Shown one piece after another: positions 45,235-54,164 of a stretch of DNA of 56,165 nt. The notes under the pieces are model-generated. The model saw nothing but the letters and a program-made list of their open reading frames with translations. It was not told the DNA's origin and ran no database searches. Origin of the DNA: Spirochaetales bacterium (GTDB taxonomy: Bacteria > Spirochaetota > Spirochaetia > Sphaerochaetales > Sphaerochaetaceae); contig JAFUXI010000059.1 of NCBI GenBank assembly GCA_017470995.1, positions 1 through 56,165 of the forward strand, given 5' to 3'. Within the stretch, counting starts at the first letter, position 1; each line of letters starts with the position of its first letter. A program made the translations under genes and the position numbers.

Positions 45235-45618
45235 TCAGCTGTTGCTGAACCTGTTGTCCCAATCCGATTCCTTCTTGCGGCGCTCATATTCCTCATCGGA
45301 CTCTGCCTTTGCCTCGCTGTTTACGAAATCCTCGGGTTCCGGACGATAGTAGTAGGACTTGCCCTTCCTGTCCCTGCGTCCGTCGCGGTAGCCTTCCTTG
45401 TAGGATCTGGAAGTGTCCTCGTCATCGTACGGATTGACTGGAAGGAAGAGGCCTACGACGAAATATGCAATCAGGCATGGGACGATGGCCGTGAATATCG
45501 CTATTAGGATAAAGATAAGCCTTACGGTATCAACAGGGAGATCCCTCCACTCGGCGATGCCCTTGCAAACACCCAGCCATTCGCCGTGTCTTGATCTGTA
45601 AAGTCTTCTTGTAGCCAT
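45235..45618 (-). CDS. pspC: PspC-domain membrane protein
   Basis: A 127-residue protein. The first 60 residues are a PspC domain: RLYRSRHGEWLGVCKGIAEW, then VDTVRLIFILIAIFTAIVPCLIAYFVVGLFLP, with one or two membrane helices. The rest is a charged, Tyr/Arg/Glu-rich tail. Start taken at 45618, which has GGAGG eight bases upstream; an ATG two codons earlier is too close to it. In E. coli PspC senses secretin stress and binds PspA; here it follows pspA in one operon. Confidence 0.85.
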   Translation of the reverse strand: MATRRLYRSRHGEWLGVCKGIAEWRDLPVDTVRLIFILIAIFTAIVPCLIAYFVVGLFLPVNPYDDEDTSRSYKEGYRDGRRDRKGKSYYYRPEPEDFVNSEAKAESDEEYERRKKESDWDNRFSNS

Positions 45619-45645
45619 TTTCATTTCCTCCTGTATCTGTACGTT

Positions 45646-46326
45646 TTAACCTTTCATCTGTTTCTTGAGCTGCTCGAGTTCGCTCTCTATCTCTTCCTGT
45701 TCCTCCAGGTCCTTGAACTTGGCTTCGGTGTCCTTGTTCTCTGCGCCCTGGTTCTTGCGTTCGCTCATCTTGTCGATGTGCTCCTCCATCTTGCTGAAGC
45801 GGTCAACCGGATCTGCATCCTTGTTCTGCCTGCTCCAGTTGTAGGTGTAGGTGTACTGACTGCTCTGTGCGTTGCTCCTTGCCTCTGCCTCCCTGGCAGC
45901 CTGCTCTCTCATTGCCTGATACTTTGCCTTGGCACTTGAAAGCTTTTCATCCAGCTTGGCCAGATCATCCTTGTACTTCTTTACAAGCTGATCGTAGCGC
46001 TCGCTCTCGGCCCGGAGTCTTTCGAGCTCTGCCGAAAGCTTCTTCTTTTCCAGAAGGGCCTCTCTGGCGAGGTCGTCGCGACCCTTGTTGATTGCCAGCT
46101 CCGCTCTCTTCTGCCAGCGGTCCACAAGACCTTCAAGTTCTGCGACCTTTCGCTTTGCGGTGTTTTCAGCTCCGATTGCAGCTGCGCAGTTGGTCTTTAT
46201 CTCGATGATGGTATCTTCCATCTCGTTGATCATCAGCTTGATCATCTTCTGCGGGTCTTCTGCCTGGTCCAGAAGCGAGTTGATGTTGGAATTTATGATG
46301 TCCATGAATCTTGAAAACACTCCCAT
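45646..46326 (-). CDS. pspA: Phage-shock protein A (PspA/IM30)
   Basis: A 226-residue peripheral membrane protein of coiled coils: GVFSRFMDIINSNINSLLDQ, then AEDPQKMIKLMINEMEDTII is the conserved PspA start, which binds anionic lipids. Long helices (KRKVAELEGLVDRWQKRAEL, KKLSAELERLRAESE) follow. It stabilises damaged inner membrane and in enterobacteria inhibits PspF. Start at 46326 with GAGGAGG upstream; preceded by a sigma-54 promoter 56 bases away. First gene of pspA-pspC. Confidence 0.92.
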   Translation of the reverse strand: MGVFSRFMDIINSNINSLLDQAEDPQKMIKLMINEMEDTIIEIKTNCAAAIGAENTAKRKVAELEGLVDRWQKRAELAINKGRDDLAREALLEKKKLSAELERLRAESERYDQLVKKYKDDLAKLDEKLSSAKAKYQAMREQAAREAEARSNAQSSQYTYTYNWSRQNKDADPVDRFSKMEEHIDKMSERKNQGAENKDTEAKFKDLEEQEEIESELEQLKKQMKG

Positions 46327-46381
46327 GTCTTCCTCCTCATCAGTTATCCGATTTGCTTGCTTTCGCTTACGCCATTTACAT

Positions 46382-46398
46382 AGCAAGACCCGTGCCAA
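46382..46398 (-). promoter_or_regulatory. Sigma-54 promoter of pspA-pspC
   Basis: On the minus strand TTGGCAC (-24 element, 46392-46398), GGGTC, TTGCT (-12 element, 46382-46386): matches the TTGGCAC-N5-TTGCW consensus exactly, 56 bases before the pspA start. PspF, encoded divergently from 46488, is the expected activator. Confidence 0.88.
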
Positions 46399-46487
46399 CT
46401 GTGGATTCTACCGTTTTCCCGCGTTTTTGTATACATAGTGCGCTCCAGTTATTGGCATTTTTTACCAATTATGGTATTATTCACCAT

Positions 46488-47588
46488 ATGGCAGGGTACA
46501 ACGACAGCTATATAGGCGAATCCGAAGTCTTTCTGGACTTCCTGCAGCGCATTGCCGATGCCGCGGCGGTAGACCGCAGCGTTCTGGTAATGGGTGAACG
46601 CGGAAGCGGAAAGGAAATGGCTGCCAGCAGACTTCATTACCTCTCTAAACGCTGGCAGAAAAACCTGGTCACCGTAAACTGCGCCGCCCTGGCGCCCACA
46701 CTGATCGAAAGCGAACTATTCGGCTACGAGCAGGGAGCCTTCACCGGAGCAAACAAGACCCGAAAGGGTCGTTTCGAGGAGGCTCAGGGCGGAACCCTGT
46801 TTCTGGATGAAATCGGGAACATCCCCATGCAGGTCCAGGAGAAGATTCTCAGGGTCGTCGAATACGGAACATATGAAAGGGTCGGATCCTCGGTTACGCA
46901 TGAAGCAGATGTAAGGATAATCGGGGCGACCAATGCTGATCTCAGACAGATGTGCCGCGAAGGCAAGTTCAAGGAAGACCTTCTGGACCGCCTGAGCTTT
47001 GAGGTCATCTTCATCCCGCCGCTTCGCGAGCGCGGTGACGACATACTGCTTCTGGCAAACTATTTCGGCCAGAGAATGGCAATGGAATGCGGGCACTTCG
47101 AGACTCCGGTCTTCACAGAGGAAGTGCAGAAGAAGCTTCTGTCCTACAGTTGGCCGGGCAACGTCAGAGAGCTCAAGAATGCAATAGAACGTGCCGTCTA
47201 CAGAAGCAAAGGAGACATCATTTCCTCAATCCAGCTCGACCCCTTCAAGAACCCGTTTGCAGCAGGTCCGGAGATTACTGATTCAGGAAACAATGTCCCC
47301 CAAGTGTATAATGAAGAAAAAACTGACGCTGTTCTTTCAGAAACAAGCAATGACAGGCAGAAACCTCTTTCGTTTGAAGATCTTCCGCTTGACAGCCTTG
47401 ACCAGACCAAGGATGCTCTGGAGGCAAGCTTTGTACAGCGTGCACTGAAGCAGAGCGGCGGCAATCAGCGCGAGGCTGCCAAGCTCATGAAGATCACTTA
47501 CGACCAATTCCGTGGTCTCTACCGCAAACATAACATAGGAACTGTCCCGAAACATCCTGCACATTCCAGTGCGGATATAGCACCCTGA
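46488..47588 (+). CDS. pspF: PspF-type sigma-54 activator
   Basis: A 366-residue enhancer-binding protein without an N-terminal receiver domain, as in PspF. AAA+ core: GERGSGKEMAAS (Walker A), GAFTGANKTRKG (sigma-54 contact loop), GGTLFLDEIGNIP (Walker B), FREDL-like FKEDLLDRL and the arginine finger region. The Fis-type helix-turn-helix ends the protein (SGGNQREAAKLMKITYDQFR). The start at 46488 was chosen because family similarity begins there; upstream residues of the same frame run into the promoter. Divergent from pspA. It probably activates both sigma-54 promoters described here. Confidence 0.9.
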   Translation: MAGYNDSYIGESEVFLDFLQRIADAAAVDRSVLVMGERGSGKEMAASRLHYLSKRWQKNLVTVNCAALAPTLIESELFGYEQGAFTGANKTRKGRFEEAQGGTLFLDEIGNIPMQVQEKILRVVEYGTYERVGSSVTHEADVRIIGATNADLRQMCREGKFKEDLLDRLSFEVIFIPPLRERGDDILLLANYFGQRMAMECGHFETPVFTEEVQKKLLSYSWPGNVRELKNAIERAVYRSKGDIISSIQLDPFKNPFAAGPEITDSGNNVPQVYNEEKTDAVLSETSNDRQKPLSFEDLPLDSLDQTKDALEASFVQRALKQSGGNQREAAKLMKITYDQFRGLYRKHNIGTVPKHPAHSSADIAP

Positions 47589-47700
47589 CCTGCGTTGTCA
47601 GATTTCAATTGGCAACAAGCCAATCTCAATCTTCCGCCTTGTTCAGGCCGCCCTCTCCATCACTGTTTTTGTGCATTCTCTTTCGTTACAGTTCCCCTCC

Positions 47701-48387
47701 TCAGCCCTCGACTACCTGATTCTCAGCCGGAGCACTTCCGTTGAGCTTGGCCTTCAGGGCCTCGAGCTCCTGGTCGATGCTGTCCTTGTTCTCCATCTCG
47801 GTGAACTGGGCCTCATTCTCGTAGTTCTTGGCGGCAACTGCGGCCTCGGCCTCAAGGCGCTCGACCTTCTCTTCCATCTCATTGAATCTCTTGATGGCGG
47901 CAGAGCAATCCGTTGAACTGATCTGCTTCTCGATCTTGATCTTCTCCTTTGCATGCTCTGCGCGGGCTACCAGGGTTCTCTCCTTTGCCTTGACCTCCTC
48001 GAGCTTCTCGGTAAGCTTTACAATCTGGGATTCCTGGCTTGCGTTGATGTTCTTGAGCTCTGCAATCTCGGTCTCAAGGGCAGTTACCTTGACAGTTGCA
48101 CTCTGCTTTTCGGAAAGAGCTTCCCTTGCAAGGTCATCCTTGCCGCTTCTGACTGCCAGCTGTGCTCTGACATCCCAACGTCCGACTGCCTCCTTCTGGA
48201 CCTTGAGCTCGGCTACGCGGGCCTTGATGTCAGCCAGGGTCTTTGCAGCTGAATCCTTGGCCTTGGAGAGGCTGTTCTCCATCTCCACGATGGTGTAGCG
48301 GATCATCTTTGCCGGATCCTCGAGCTTGTCGAGGGCATGGTTCACATTTGAACTGAAAATGTCATGGATTCTTTTAAATACGTTCAT
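47701..48387 (-). CDS. pspA: Second PspA/IM30 paralogue
   Basis: A 228-residue coiled-coil protein, clearly related to the 45646-46326 product but diverged: MNVFKRIHDIFSSNVNHALDK, LEDPAKMIRYTIVEMENSLSK, then long Lys/Glu-rich helices and a short acidic C-terminus. It lies on the minus strand downstream of pspF with its own sigma-54 promoter. Two PspA copies may divide roles as in other bacteria (PspA and Vipp-like), but which does what is unknown. Confidence 0.9.
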   Translation of the reverse strand: MNVFKRIHDIFSSNVNHALDKLEDPAKMIRYTIVEMENSLSKAKDSAAKTLADIKARVAELKVQKEAVGRWDVRAQLAVRSGKDDLAREALSEKQSATVKVTALETEIAELKNINASQESQIVKLTEKLEEVKAKERTLVARAEHAKEKIKIEKQISSTDCSAAIKRFNEMEEKVERLEAEAAVAAKNYENEAQFTEMENKDSIDQELEALKAKLNGSAPAENQVVEG

Positions 48388-48449
48388 AGCACGTCTCCTT
48401 TTCGCTATTGTTTTTCGGTTTTCGGTCCGTTGCCGGACACTTCACAAAT

Positions 48450-48466
48450 AGCAAAAGGCGTGCCAA
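48450..48466 (-). promoter_or_regulatory. Sigma-54 promoter of the second pspA
   Basis: On the minus strand TTGGCAC (48460-48466), GCCTT, TTGCT (48450-48454): identical elements and the same 5-base spacing as at 46382-46398. It lies 63 bases before the start at 48387. Confidence 0.87.
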
Positions 48467-48564
48467 GTCCCGATTAATTGGCTTATGAGAAAAGATTTAC
48501 GACAAGTCAGCAAAAAAGGTCAAAAATGCAGGGACACCCATGTGGCGAAATTTACCACACATTT

Positions 48565-49308
48565 TCAGAACCAGCGCTGAAGAAGAATTCCTGCTGCAAC
48601 GGAAACATTGAGGGATCCTTTGGTACCTGCCGTGGGAATTGTAATTCGGTCGGTGCAAAGCTTCAGGAGCTCGGGACTGATTCCGAATTCCTCGTTTCCG
48701 AGAATTGCCACCCCGCAGGGAGGAAAGCTGTAGGTATTGATGTTCTCCCCTCCGAGTTCCAGAGCCAGAACCGGCATGTTGCAGGAGGTCAGAAACTCAA
48801 CCGCTTCCTTCTCCGACATGTATTGCCAAGAGACAGTATCGGTACAGCCTCTGGACGTGCGTCTTGCATGAGGGTGGTCAGGGCTTGCAGTTTCCTCAAG
48901 GAGAATTATCTTCTTTATTCCGAAGCTGTCGGCGCTGCGGAACACCGCACCCACATTGTAGGGGCTTCTCAAACGATCCAGAATCAAGATCTTGTCCTGG
49001 ATCACGCGCTTGGAAACATCAAGATTGCCTATGCTGTCGGTGATGTCCCAGTCGCTGGGCTCGGAGCCCAACCTTGCAAGAAGAATCCCGGCATAGTCCT
49101 GAAGCAGAAGCATGGCCTTTCTGGGGTCTTTCTCTTCAATCTCCGAAGGTATGGCGTCCAGACCGGCCATTTCAATGACCATATTCAGGTACTTCCAGTC
49201 CACACCCTTGCCGTTTTTGATGTCATGGGCATTCTGGGAGAGAATCATGGAGATTTTTCTGAATCTGGTCTTTTCCTTCAGGGAAAGAAGTTTCTGCTCA
49301 GTCAGCAT
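48565..49308 (-). CDS. SpoU/TrmH-family RNA 2'-O-methyltransferase
   Basis: A 247-residue SPOUT enzyme. The three family motifs are present: RSPYNVGAVFRSADSFG, then PPCGVAILGNEEFGISPELL and IPTAGTKGSLNVSVAAGILL. About 100 residues of N-terminal extension probably bind RNA. It 2'-O-methylates a ribose in rRNA or tRNA; the target is not inferable. Start at 49308 overlaps the rsmI end by 11 bases. Confidence 0.88.
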   Translation of the reverse strand: MLTEQKLLSLKEKTRFRKISMILSQNAHDIKNGKGVDWKYLNMVIEMAGLDAIPSEIEEKDPRKAMLLLQDYAGILLARLGSEPSDWDITDSIGNLDVSKRVIQDKILILDRLRSPYNVGAVFRSADSFGIKKIILLEETASPDHPHARRTSRGCTDTVSWQYMSEKEAVEFLTSCNMPVLALELGGENINTYSFPPCGVAILGNEEFGISPELLKLCTDRITIPTAGTKGSLNVSVAAGILLQRWF

Positions 49309-50014
49309 TGTCGTCCCCGTCTTCGCCGTCCTCGGCGGTATCGGCCTTTGAGGGAGGCAGGACCACAAGCGCGAACTCGCCTTTGACCACCTTCAGCTCC
49401 GCAATGACCTCTGACGGAGTCCCGTAGATGAACTGCTCGAAGGCCTTGGTCATCTCGCGGCCCAGAACCAGATGGCGGCTGTCGTCCAGATCTCTGAGCT
49501 CACCCAGGGTCTTGAGGATCCTGAACGGAGATTCGTAGATGATGAAGGCTTCTTCTCTCTCAAGAAGCTCCTTCAGGCGGCTTTTGCGTCTCCCGCTCTT
49601 GGGGGACAGAAAGCCTTCGAAGGTGAAGGTCTTTCCCGCAAGCCCGCTGGCGGAGATCAGGGTCACCGAAGCACTGGCTCCGGGAATAGGCACGATGTCG
49701 AAGCCGGCCTCCCGGACTGCGCGCACAAGGCGGCTTCCGGGATCACTGACACCGGGAGTTCCCGCATCGGAGCAGTAAGCCACATTCAGGCCCTGCCCCA
49801 GAAGTCCGACAATTCCCTGGCTGGAAGCTGCCTCATTGTGTGCGTGACAGGCAATCAGGCGCTTTCCGGTAATCCCCAGATGAGTCAGAAGGGTTTGTGT
49901 ATGACGGGTGTCCTCGCATGCAATGACATCAGCCTCGCGCAGAGTGTTGATTGCACGAAGCGTGATGTCGTCGAGGTTTCCGATGGGAGTTGCTACTATG
50001 AAGAGCTTGCTCAC
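49298..50014 (-). CDS. rsmI: 16S rRNA 2'-O-methyltransferase RsmI
   Basis: A 238-residue enzyme that methylates the ribose of C1402 in the decoding centre. FIVATPIGNLDDITLRAINT, then ACEDTRHTQTLLTHLGI, GLNVAYCSDAGTPGVSDPGS and PIPGASASVTLISASGL are diagnostic; the C-terminus is an acidic tail (AEDGEDGDDNAD). It starts at GTG, overlapping the aspS stop as GTGA, so it is translationally coupled to aspS. Confidence 0.93.
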   Translation of the reverse strand: MSKLFIVATPIGNLDDITLRAINTLREADVIACEDTRHTQTLLTHLGITGKRLIACHAHNEAASSQGIVGLLGQGLNVAYCSDAGTPGVSDPGSRLVRAVREAGFDIVPIPGASASVTLISASGLAGKTFTFEGFLSPKSGRRKSRLKELLEREEAFIIYESPFRILKTLGELRDLDDSRHLVLGREMTKAFEQFIYGTPSEVIAELKVVKGEFALVVLPPSKADTAEDGEDGDDNAD

Positions 50015-51798
50015 TTCTTGTCTTCGTCCAGCTTGAAGTAGATCTTCAGCTCGTCAAGCTGCTTCTGATCCACATCGTTCGGGCTCTCGTCCATCGGAGA
50101 GACAGCAAAGCTGTTCTTCGGGAAGGCGATTGCCTCGCGGATGGAATTCTGCTCGCTCATGATCATGACCATGCGGTCGATGCCGGGAGCGATTCCTCCG
50201 TGTGGCGGCGGTCCGTACTTGAATGCGTTGAGCAGGAAGCCGAACTTTTTCTCCGCCTCCTCGTCCGAGAAGTTGCAGATGCGGAAGATCCTCTTCTGGA
50301 GCTCCACGTCGTGGATTCTGATTGAACCGGAAGCACACTCGTAGCCGTTGCAGACCATGTCGTAGAGGTCTCCGCGGACCTCGCCGGGGTTCTCTTCCAG
50401 AGTCGGGATGAATCTGGCCTGAGGCATGCTGAACATGTGGTGTGCAGCCTCCCAGTGGCCCTCGTCCTCGTTGTACTCGAAGAGCGGGAAGTCGACGATC
50501 CAGCAGAATGCGAAGCCCGGTCTGATGAGCTTGAGGTCCTTGCCCAGCTTGCTTCTGATTGCACCGGCACAGGCGCAGCACTTCTTCCAGGACTCATGGG
50601 CGACCATGAAGATGACATCGCCTTCTTTGGCTCCGAGGAATGTGCAGAGCTCCTTCTCCAGTCCCACGAAGAACTTTGCGGCGCTACCCGAGAGAGCGCA
50701 GTCGGCACCGACCTTGAGGAACGGAACGAACTTTGCCCCGTAGACCTTGGCGGCCTCACCGACCTCATCCAGATATTTTCTGGTGAAGTCGAAACCTTCT
50801 GTCTTGGGAGCGACGAGGGCCTTTACGCAGCCCTTTGCAGCCAAAATCTCCTTGTATGCTTCAAAGGAGGACTTCGAGACGATATCAGCGATGTCCTTGA
50901 TCTCGCACTCGAACCTGAGATCCGGCTTGTCACAGCCGTAGGTGTTCATTGCATCGTAGTAATCGATTCTCCTGAAGTGTTCGGGAAGCTCATAGTTCAT
51001 AACACGCTTGAAGACATAGCCGAAAAGCTTCTCCATGAGGCCGAGAACATCATCACGCTTTACGAAACTCATCTCAAGGTCCAGCTGAGTGAACTCGAGC
51101 TGTCTGTCTCCTCTGGAGTCCTCGTCGCGGTAGCAGCGGGCAATCTGGAAATACTTGTCGAAACCGCTGACCATCAAGAGCTGCTTGTAGAGCTGCGGGC
51201 TCTGCGGCAGAGCGTAGAACTTTCCGGGATACTTTCTGGACGGCACGAGGAAGTCTCTTGCGCCTTCCGGCGTGGACCTGATGAGAGTCGGAGTCTCGAT
51301 TTCATAGAAGCCCTCGTCGCACAGATAATCGCGGATGGCCTTGATGAACTCATGTCTCAGGGCAATGCGCTGCTGCATGCCGCTGCTGCGCAGATCGAGG
51401 AAGCGGTACTTGAGCCTGAGGTCCTCGTTGACGACCTGGTCTCCGTCAATCATGAACGGAAGTGTCGCACAGCGTGAAAGGATCTCGATCTTCTCGGCCT
51501 TGACCTCGATTTCACCTGTAGCCATGTCCGGATTGATCATGTTCTCCGGGCGGAGTCTGACTATTCCTGTAACCGCAATGCAGAATTCCATCCTCAGCTC
51601 CGATGCGGCCTTCTGGAGCTCAGGAGAAGCGTCATCATCAACGACAACCTGGGTTATCCCGTATCTGTCCCTGAGGTTGATGAAGTGCAGTGCTCCGTGG
51701 TTCCTGTCACGGTGTACCCATCCGTTGAGTACAACGGTCTTCCCGGCATCGGCAGCCCTTAGCTGTCCACATGTAACGGTTCTCTGATCAAAGTTCAT
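50011..51798 (-). CDS. aspS: Aspartyl-tRNA synthetase, bacterial type
   Basis: A 595-residue class II synthetase: N-terminal OB domain (VVLNGWVHRDRNHGALHFIN), motif 2 CYRDEDSRGDRQLEFTQLD, the bacterial GAD insert (DCALSGSAAKFF...), and motif 3 GGIAPGIDRMVMIM. The length is normal. It charges tRNA-Asp (whether it also charges tRNA-Asn cannot be told). First gene of aspS-rsmI-trmH. Confidence 0.95.
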   Translation of the reverse strand: MNFDQRTVTCGQLRAADAGKTVVLNGWVHRDRNHGALHFINLRDRYGITQVVVDDDASPELQKAASELRMEFCIAVTGIVRLRPENMINPDMATGEIEVKAEKIEILSRCATLPFMIDGDQVVNEDLRLKYRFLDLRSSGMQQRIALRHEFIKAIRDYLCDEGFYEIETPTLIRSTPEGARDFLVPSRKYPGKFYALPQSPQLYKQLLMVSGFDKYFQIARCYRDEDSRGDRQLEFTQLDLEMSFVKRDDVLGLMEKLFGYVFKRVMNYELPEHFRRIDYYDAMNTYGCDKPDLRFECEIKDIADIVSKSSFEAYKEILAAKGCVKALVAPKTEGFDFTRKYLDEVGEAAKVYGAKFVPFLKVGADCALSGSAAKFFVGLEKELCTFLGAKEGDVIFMVAHESWKKCCACAGAIRSKLGKDLKLIRPGFAFCWIVDFPLFEYNEDEGHWEAAHHMFSMPQARFIPTLEENPGEVRGDLYDMVCNGYECASGSIRIHDVELQKRIFRICNFSDEEAEKKFGFLLNAFKYGPPPHGGIAPGIDRMVMIMSEQNSIREAIAFPKNSFAVSPMDESPNDVDQKQLDELKIYFKLDEDKK

Positions 51799-51812
51799 AA
51801 ATACCTTCCTGC

Positions 51813-51840
51813 GGCCACCTTTGCGTATGCGCGCGTGGCC
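51813..51840 (-). promoter_or_regulatory. Hairpin in the aspS 5' leader
   Basis: GGCCAC/GTGGCC, 6-bp stem with a GC-rich 16-base interior, 15 bases upstream of the aspS start. It may influence translation. No T-box or known riboswitch motif was seen. Confidence 0.35.
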
Positions 51841-51894
51841 ATGAAACAGATTTTACCACTACACTATTTGTTCATCAATAGATAGAATGGATGC

Positions 51895-52716
51895 ATGACC
51901 ACAAAGTCCAACCTCCATACGCACAGCACTTTCTGCGACGGCAGGAACTCCATAGAGGAGATGATTCTGGCGGCCATCGACGCAGGCTTCACCTCCCTGG
52001 GTTTCTCGGGCCATGCCCCGACGCAGTTTCCCGACGACGACTGTCAGATCACGGACATAGACGGCTACTTCAACGAGCTCGAGACCATGAAGCGCAAATA
52101 TGCCGAGAAGATCACTATCTTCAAGGGCCTTGAACTGGAATCCCGTGTCCTTGGCGGCAAAAGACCGGTGATCGACCCGCGCTGTGACTACACCATCGGA
52201 AGCGACCATCTCTTCTGGACTCCCGAAGGTCCGTTTTCCGTGGACTACACTCCCGAAGAGTGGAACAATGCCCTGAAAGTACTCAAAGATGTTGAAAAAC
52301 TCATGGAATGTTACTATGAAGAGCTTGTTTCCTTTGCACAGGAGGTTCCCTTCGATATCATCGGCCATGTGGATCTGTACACCAAATTCAATGAGGGAGG
52401 AAGATTTTTCGACGAGAACGACCCCAGGCTCCGCAATCTTGCCCTGTACTACATAGACAAACTCGCGGCCACCGGAAAGATCTTCGAAATCAACACCGGC
52501 GCCATCGGCAAGGAGTACCGCAGCACCCCGTACCCCGCTCCGTTCATCCTCAAGAGGCTCCATCAGCTCAAGGCCCCCGTCATCATCTCCTCTGATTCGC
52601 ACAGCGTCAGAACCATCAGCTGCTACTTCGATCAGGCGGAAAAACTTCTGAAGGACATAGGCTATACCGAGCAGATGCAGCTGACGGAAAAGGGCTTTGT
52701 CAGCGTCCCGCTGTAG
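51895..52716 (+). CDS. PHP-family histidinol-phosphatase-like protein
   Basis: A 273-residue PHP phosphoesterase: LHTHSTFCDGRNSIEEMI carries the first metal-binding His, followed by GFTSLGFSGHAPTQF, FKGLELES, YTIGSDHLF, FDIIGHVDLYTKF, and the SSDSHSVRTI end. This is the HisK/HisJ arrangement. No other his gene is nearby, so it could act on another phosphoester. It is transcribed divergently from aspS. Confidence 0.85.
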   Translation: MTTKSNLHTHSTFCDGRNSIEEMILAAIDAGFTSLGFSGHAPTQFPDDDCQITDIDGYFNELETMKRKYAEKITIFKGLELESRVLGGKRPVIDPRCDYTIGSDHLFWTPEGPFSVDYTPEEWNNALKVLKDVEKLMECYYEELVSFAQEVPFDIIGHVDLYTKFNEGGRFFDENDPRLRNLALYYIDKLAATGKIFEINTGAIGKEYRSTPYPAPFILKRLHQLKAPVIISSDSHSVRTISCYFDQAEKLLKDIGYTEQMQLTEKGFVSVPL

Positions 52717-52773
52717 TTTCCCCGAAGCGGTTTTTTCTTTGCCTCAACCGAGAATAACTGATACAATTGTCCC

Positions 52774-53307
52774 ATGAGTACCAAACGAAGCAAGATCAAG
52801 GCATTCGATACATTCGGCAAGGCCCTGTGCCTTCTGGAAAGTCAGGACAGGGAGCTCTACAGCTGGCCACGCAACCGCCTGGCACTCTCCCATGCGCTTG
52901 CCATGCACATCAGTTCCCTCATAGACCAGAAGCAGAAGCTCTCCGTGGACCTCTGCCCGGTCCTCAACCGCTCTCCCAAGGCACTCAATCCGGACATTCT
53001 AGTGCACAACAGGGAAACCAAAACCCAGCTTCTTGCCATCATCTGCCGCACCGATTACCTCACCGAAAGCGAGCAGGACGAGCTCATCCGCTTCCGCCGT
53101 GAAAGCAAATGCGACCTTGTCCTTGCCCTCTCCTTCATGGTCCAGAAGAACTACATGCTTATCTATGTGGCCAACGAGGACAGAATCGAATACTACCACT
53201 TCGAACGCAACTCGCAGACCATGGAGCCTGTACGCAGCCGCTCTCTCGAAACCCAGGCCGATACCGCCGAGCAGCTGACATTGGACAGAATTCTCAAGAG
53301 GCACTAG
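52774..53307 (+). CDS. Degenerate PD-(D/E)xK nuclease-like hypothetical protein
   Basis: A 177-residue cytoplasmic protein. The segment ALNPDILVHNRETKTQLLAI then ICRTDYLTESEQDELIRFRR follows the order of a restriction-nuclease-like core (strand with Asp, turn, then a strand usually reading VEIK), but the expected Glu-x-Lys is replaced by Ile-Cys-Arg. It is probably a non-catalytic relative. It ends in TAG 2 bases before the DUF6062 gene, so the pair is likely an operon. The name is a fold guess only. Confidence 0.5.
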   Translation: MSTKRSKIKAFDTFGKALCLLESQDRELYSWPRNRLALSHALAMHISSLIDQKQKLSVDLCPVLNRSPKALNPDILVHNRETKTQLLAIICRTDYLTESEQDELIRFRRESKCDLVLALSFMVQKNYMLIYVANEDRIEYYHFERNSQTMEPVRSRSLETQADTAEQLTLDRILKRH

Positions 53308-53309
53308 AG

Positions 53310-54029
53310 ATGGCCATCAAATACCAGTTGGAAACAATCCCCGTTTGGGACGGAATCCAGAGTTCAAGCGAATGCTTCATCTGCGACCTGATGCAGGAAG
53401 CTCAGGCAGACAACCTGCGTTTCTTCCTGGGATCTTCTGTCATGAACCCCGAAACCAGGGTCAAGGTCAATTCCACAGGATTCTGCCCGGAGCACACAGC
53501 CATGCTGGTGGAATCAGGCCATCCGAATTCCATGGCGGTTCTCTGGGAGACCCACCTCGAACGCACCCGCGAGCGCATTGCAAAGACATTCAAGGAAATG
53601 GAGAAACCAGGGAACCTCAAGAAGACCCTTGCCGGTCTGGATGCTGCCCTTTCCGAACGGGAACAGGGCTGCCTCATCTGCCAGAGGATGAAGGACCGCC
53701 TTGACCGCTACTGCTTCACCATCCCCTATCTCTGGGGTCAGGATCTTGAATTCCGCAAGGTATTCGAGAAGAGCAAGGGCTTCTGTCTGCATCACATGGA
53801 GCACATCCTGCGAATGTCCCTCGAGGCCCTGGACTCAAAGAAGCAGAAGGAATTCTCACAGAGCCTTGCAGATCTGCAGATGCGCAACCTCGATCGCATT
53901 GCAGGCGACCTTGTCTACATGATCGAGCATTACAAGAGCGAGAACCGCGACAAGCCCTGGAACGGCTGTGAAGATGCACAGGTAAGGGCCGTCTATAAGG
54001 AAATCGGCAAAGGCCGCACCATCCGTTGA
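53310..54029 (+). CDS. DUF6062-family protein with Cys/His pairs
   Basis: A 239-residue soluble protein with paired metal-ligand-like motifs: ECFICDLM and GFCPEHTAM near the N-terminus, GCLICQRM and GFCLHHMEH later. The two halves look like a duplication of one Cys-x2-Cys plus Cys-x2-His module, each probably one zinc site. The family is of unknown function. Start at ATG 53310, 2 bases after the stop of the previous gene. Confidence 0.75.
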   Translation: MAIKYQLETIPVWDGIQSSSECFICDLMQEAQADNLRFFLGSSVMNPETRVKVNSTGFCPEHTAMLVESGHPNSMAVLWETHLERTRERIAKTFKEMEKPGNLKKTLAGLDAALSEREQGCLICQRMKDRLDRYCFTIPYLWGQDLEFRKVFEKSKGFCLHHMEHILRMSLEALDSKKQKEFSQSLADLQMRNLDRIAGDLVYMIEHYKSENRDKPWNGCEDAQVRAVYKEIGKGRTIR

Positions 54030-54099
54030 TAATTTCGGCATACTGAATACCGTAGCTCAGTACTCATAAATCACCGAATTCCAGATATTTTGTGCAAAT

Positions 54100-54145
54100 A
54101 CCCCACCAAAAGATTAGATTTTCGATCTTTCGGTGGGGTGTTTTT
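54100..54145 (+). terminator. Rho-independent terminator, possibly bidirectional
   Basis: ACCCCACC-AAAGAT paired with ATCTTT-GGTGGGGT (15-bp stem, one mismatch, 10-base loop), followed by TTTTT at 54141-54145. It ends the gene pair to its left and may also stop the transketolase operon from the other strand. Confidence 0.85.
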
Positions 54146-54164
54146 GTTCTGAGAACTTGAACAA

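Noticed and set aside
50437..51477. A long plus-strand open frame of 346 codons opposite aspS
   Set aside because: It is the antisense shadow of a well-supported aspS, with low-complexity Leu/Glu/Ala composition and no recognisable domain or ribosome site.
51799..51894. T-box or other riboswitch in the aspS leader
   Set aside because: The leader is under 100 bases with no T-box or specifier-loop sequence; only a simple hairpin is present.
53109..53309. N-terminal extension of the DUF6062 gene
   Set aside because: It overlaps the preceding gene in another frame, and similarity begins at the ATG at 53310.
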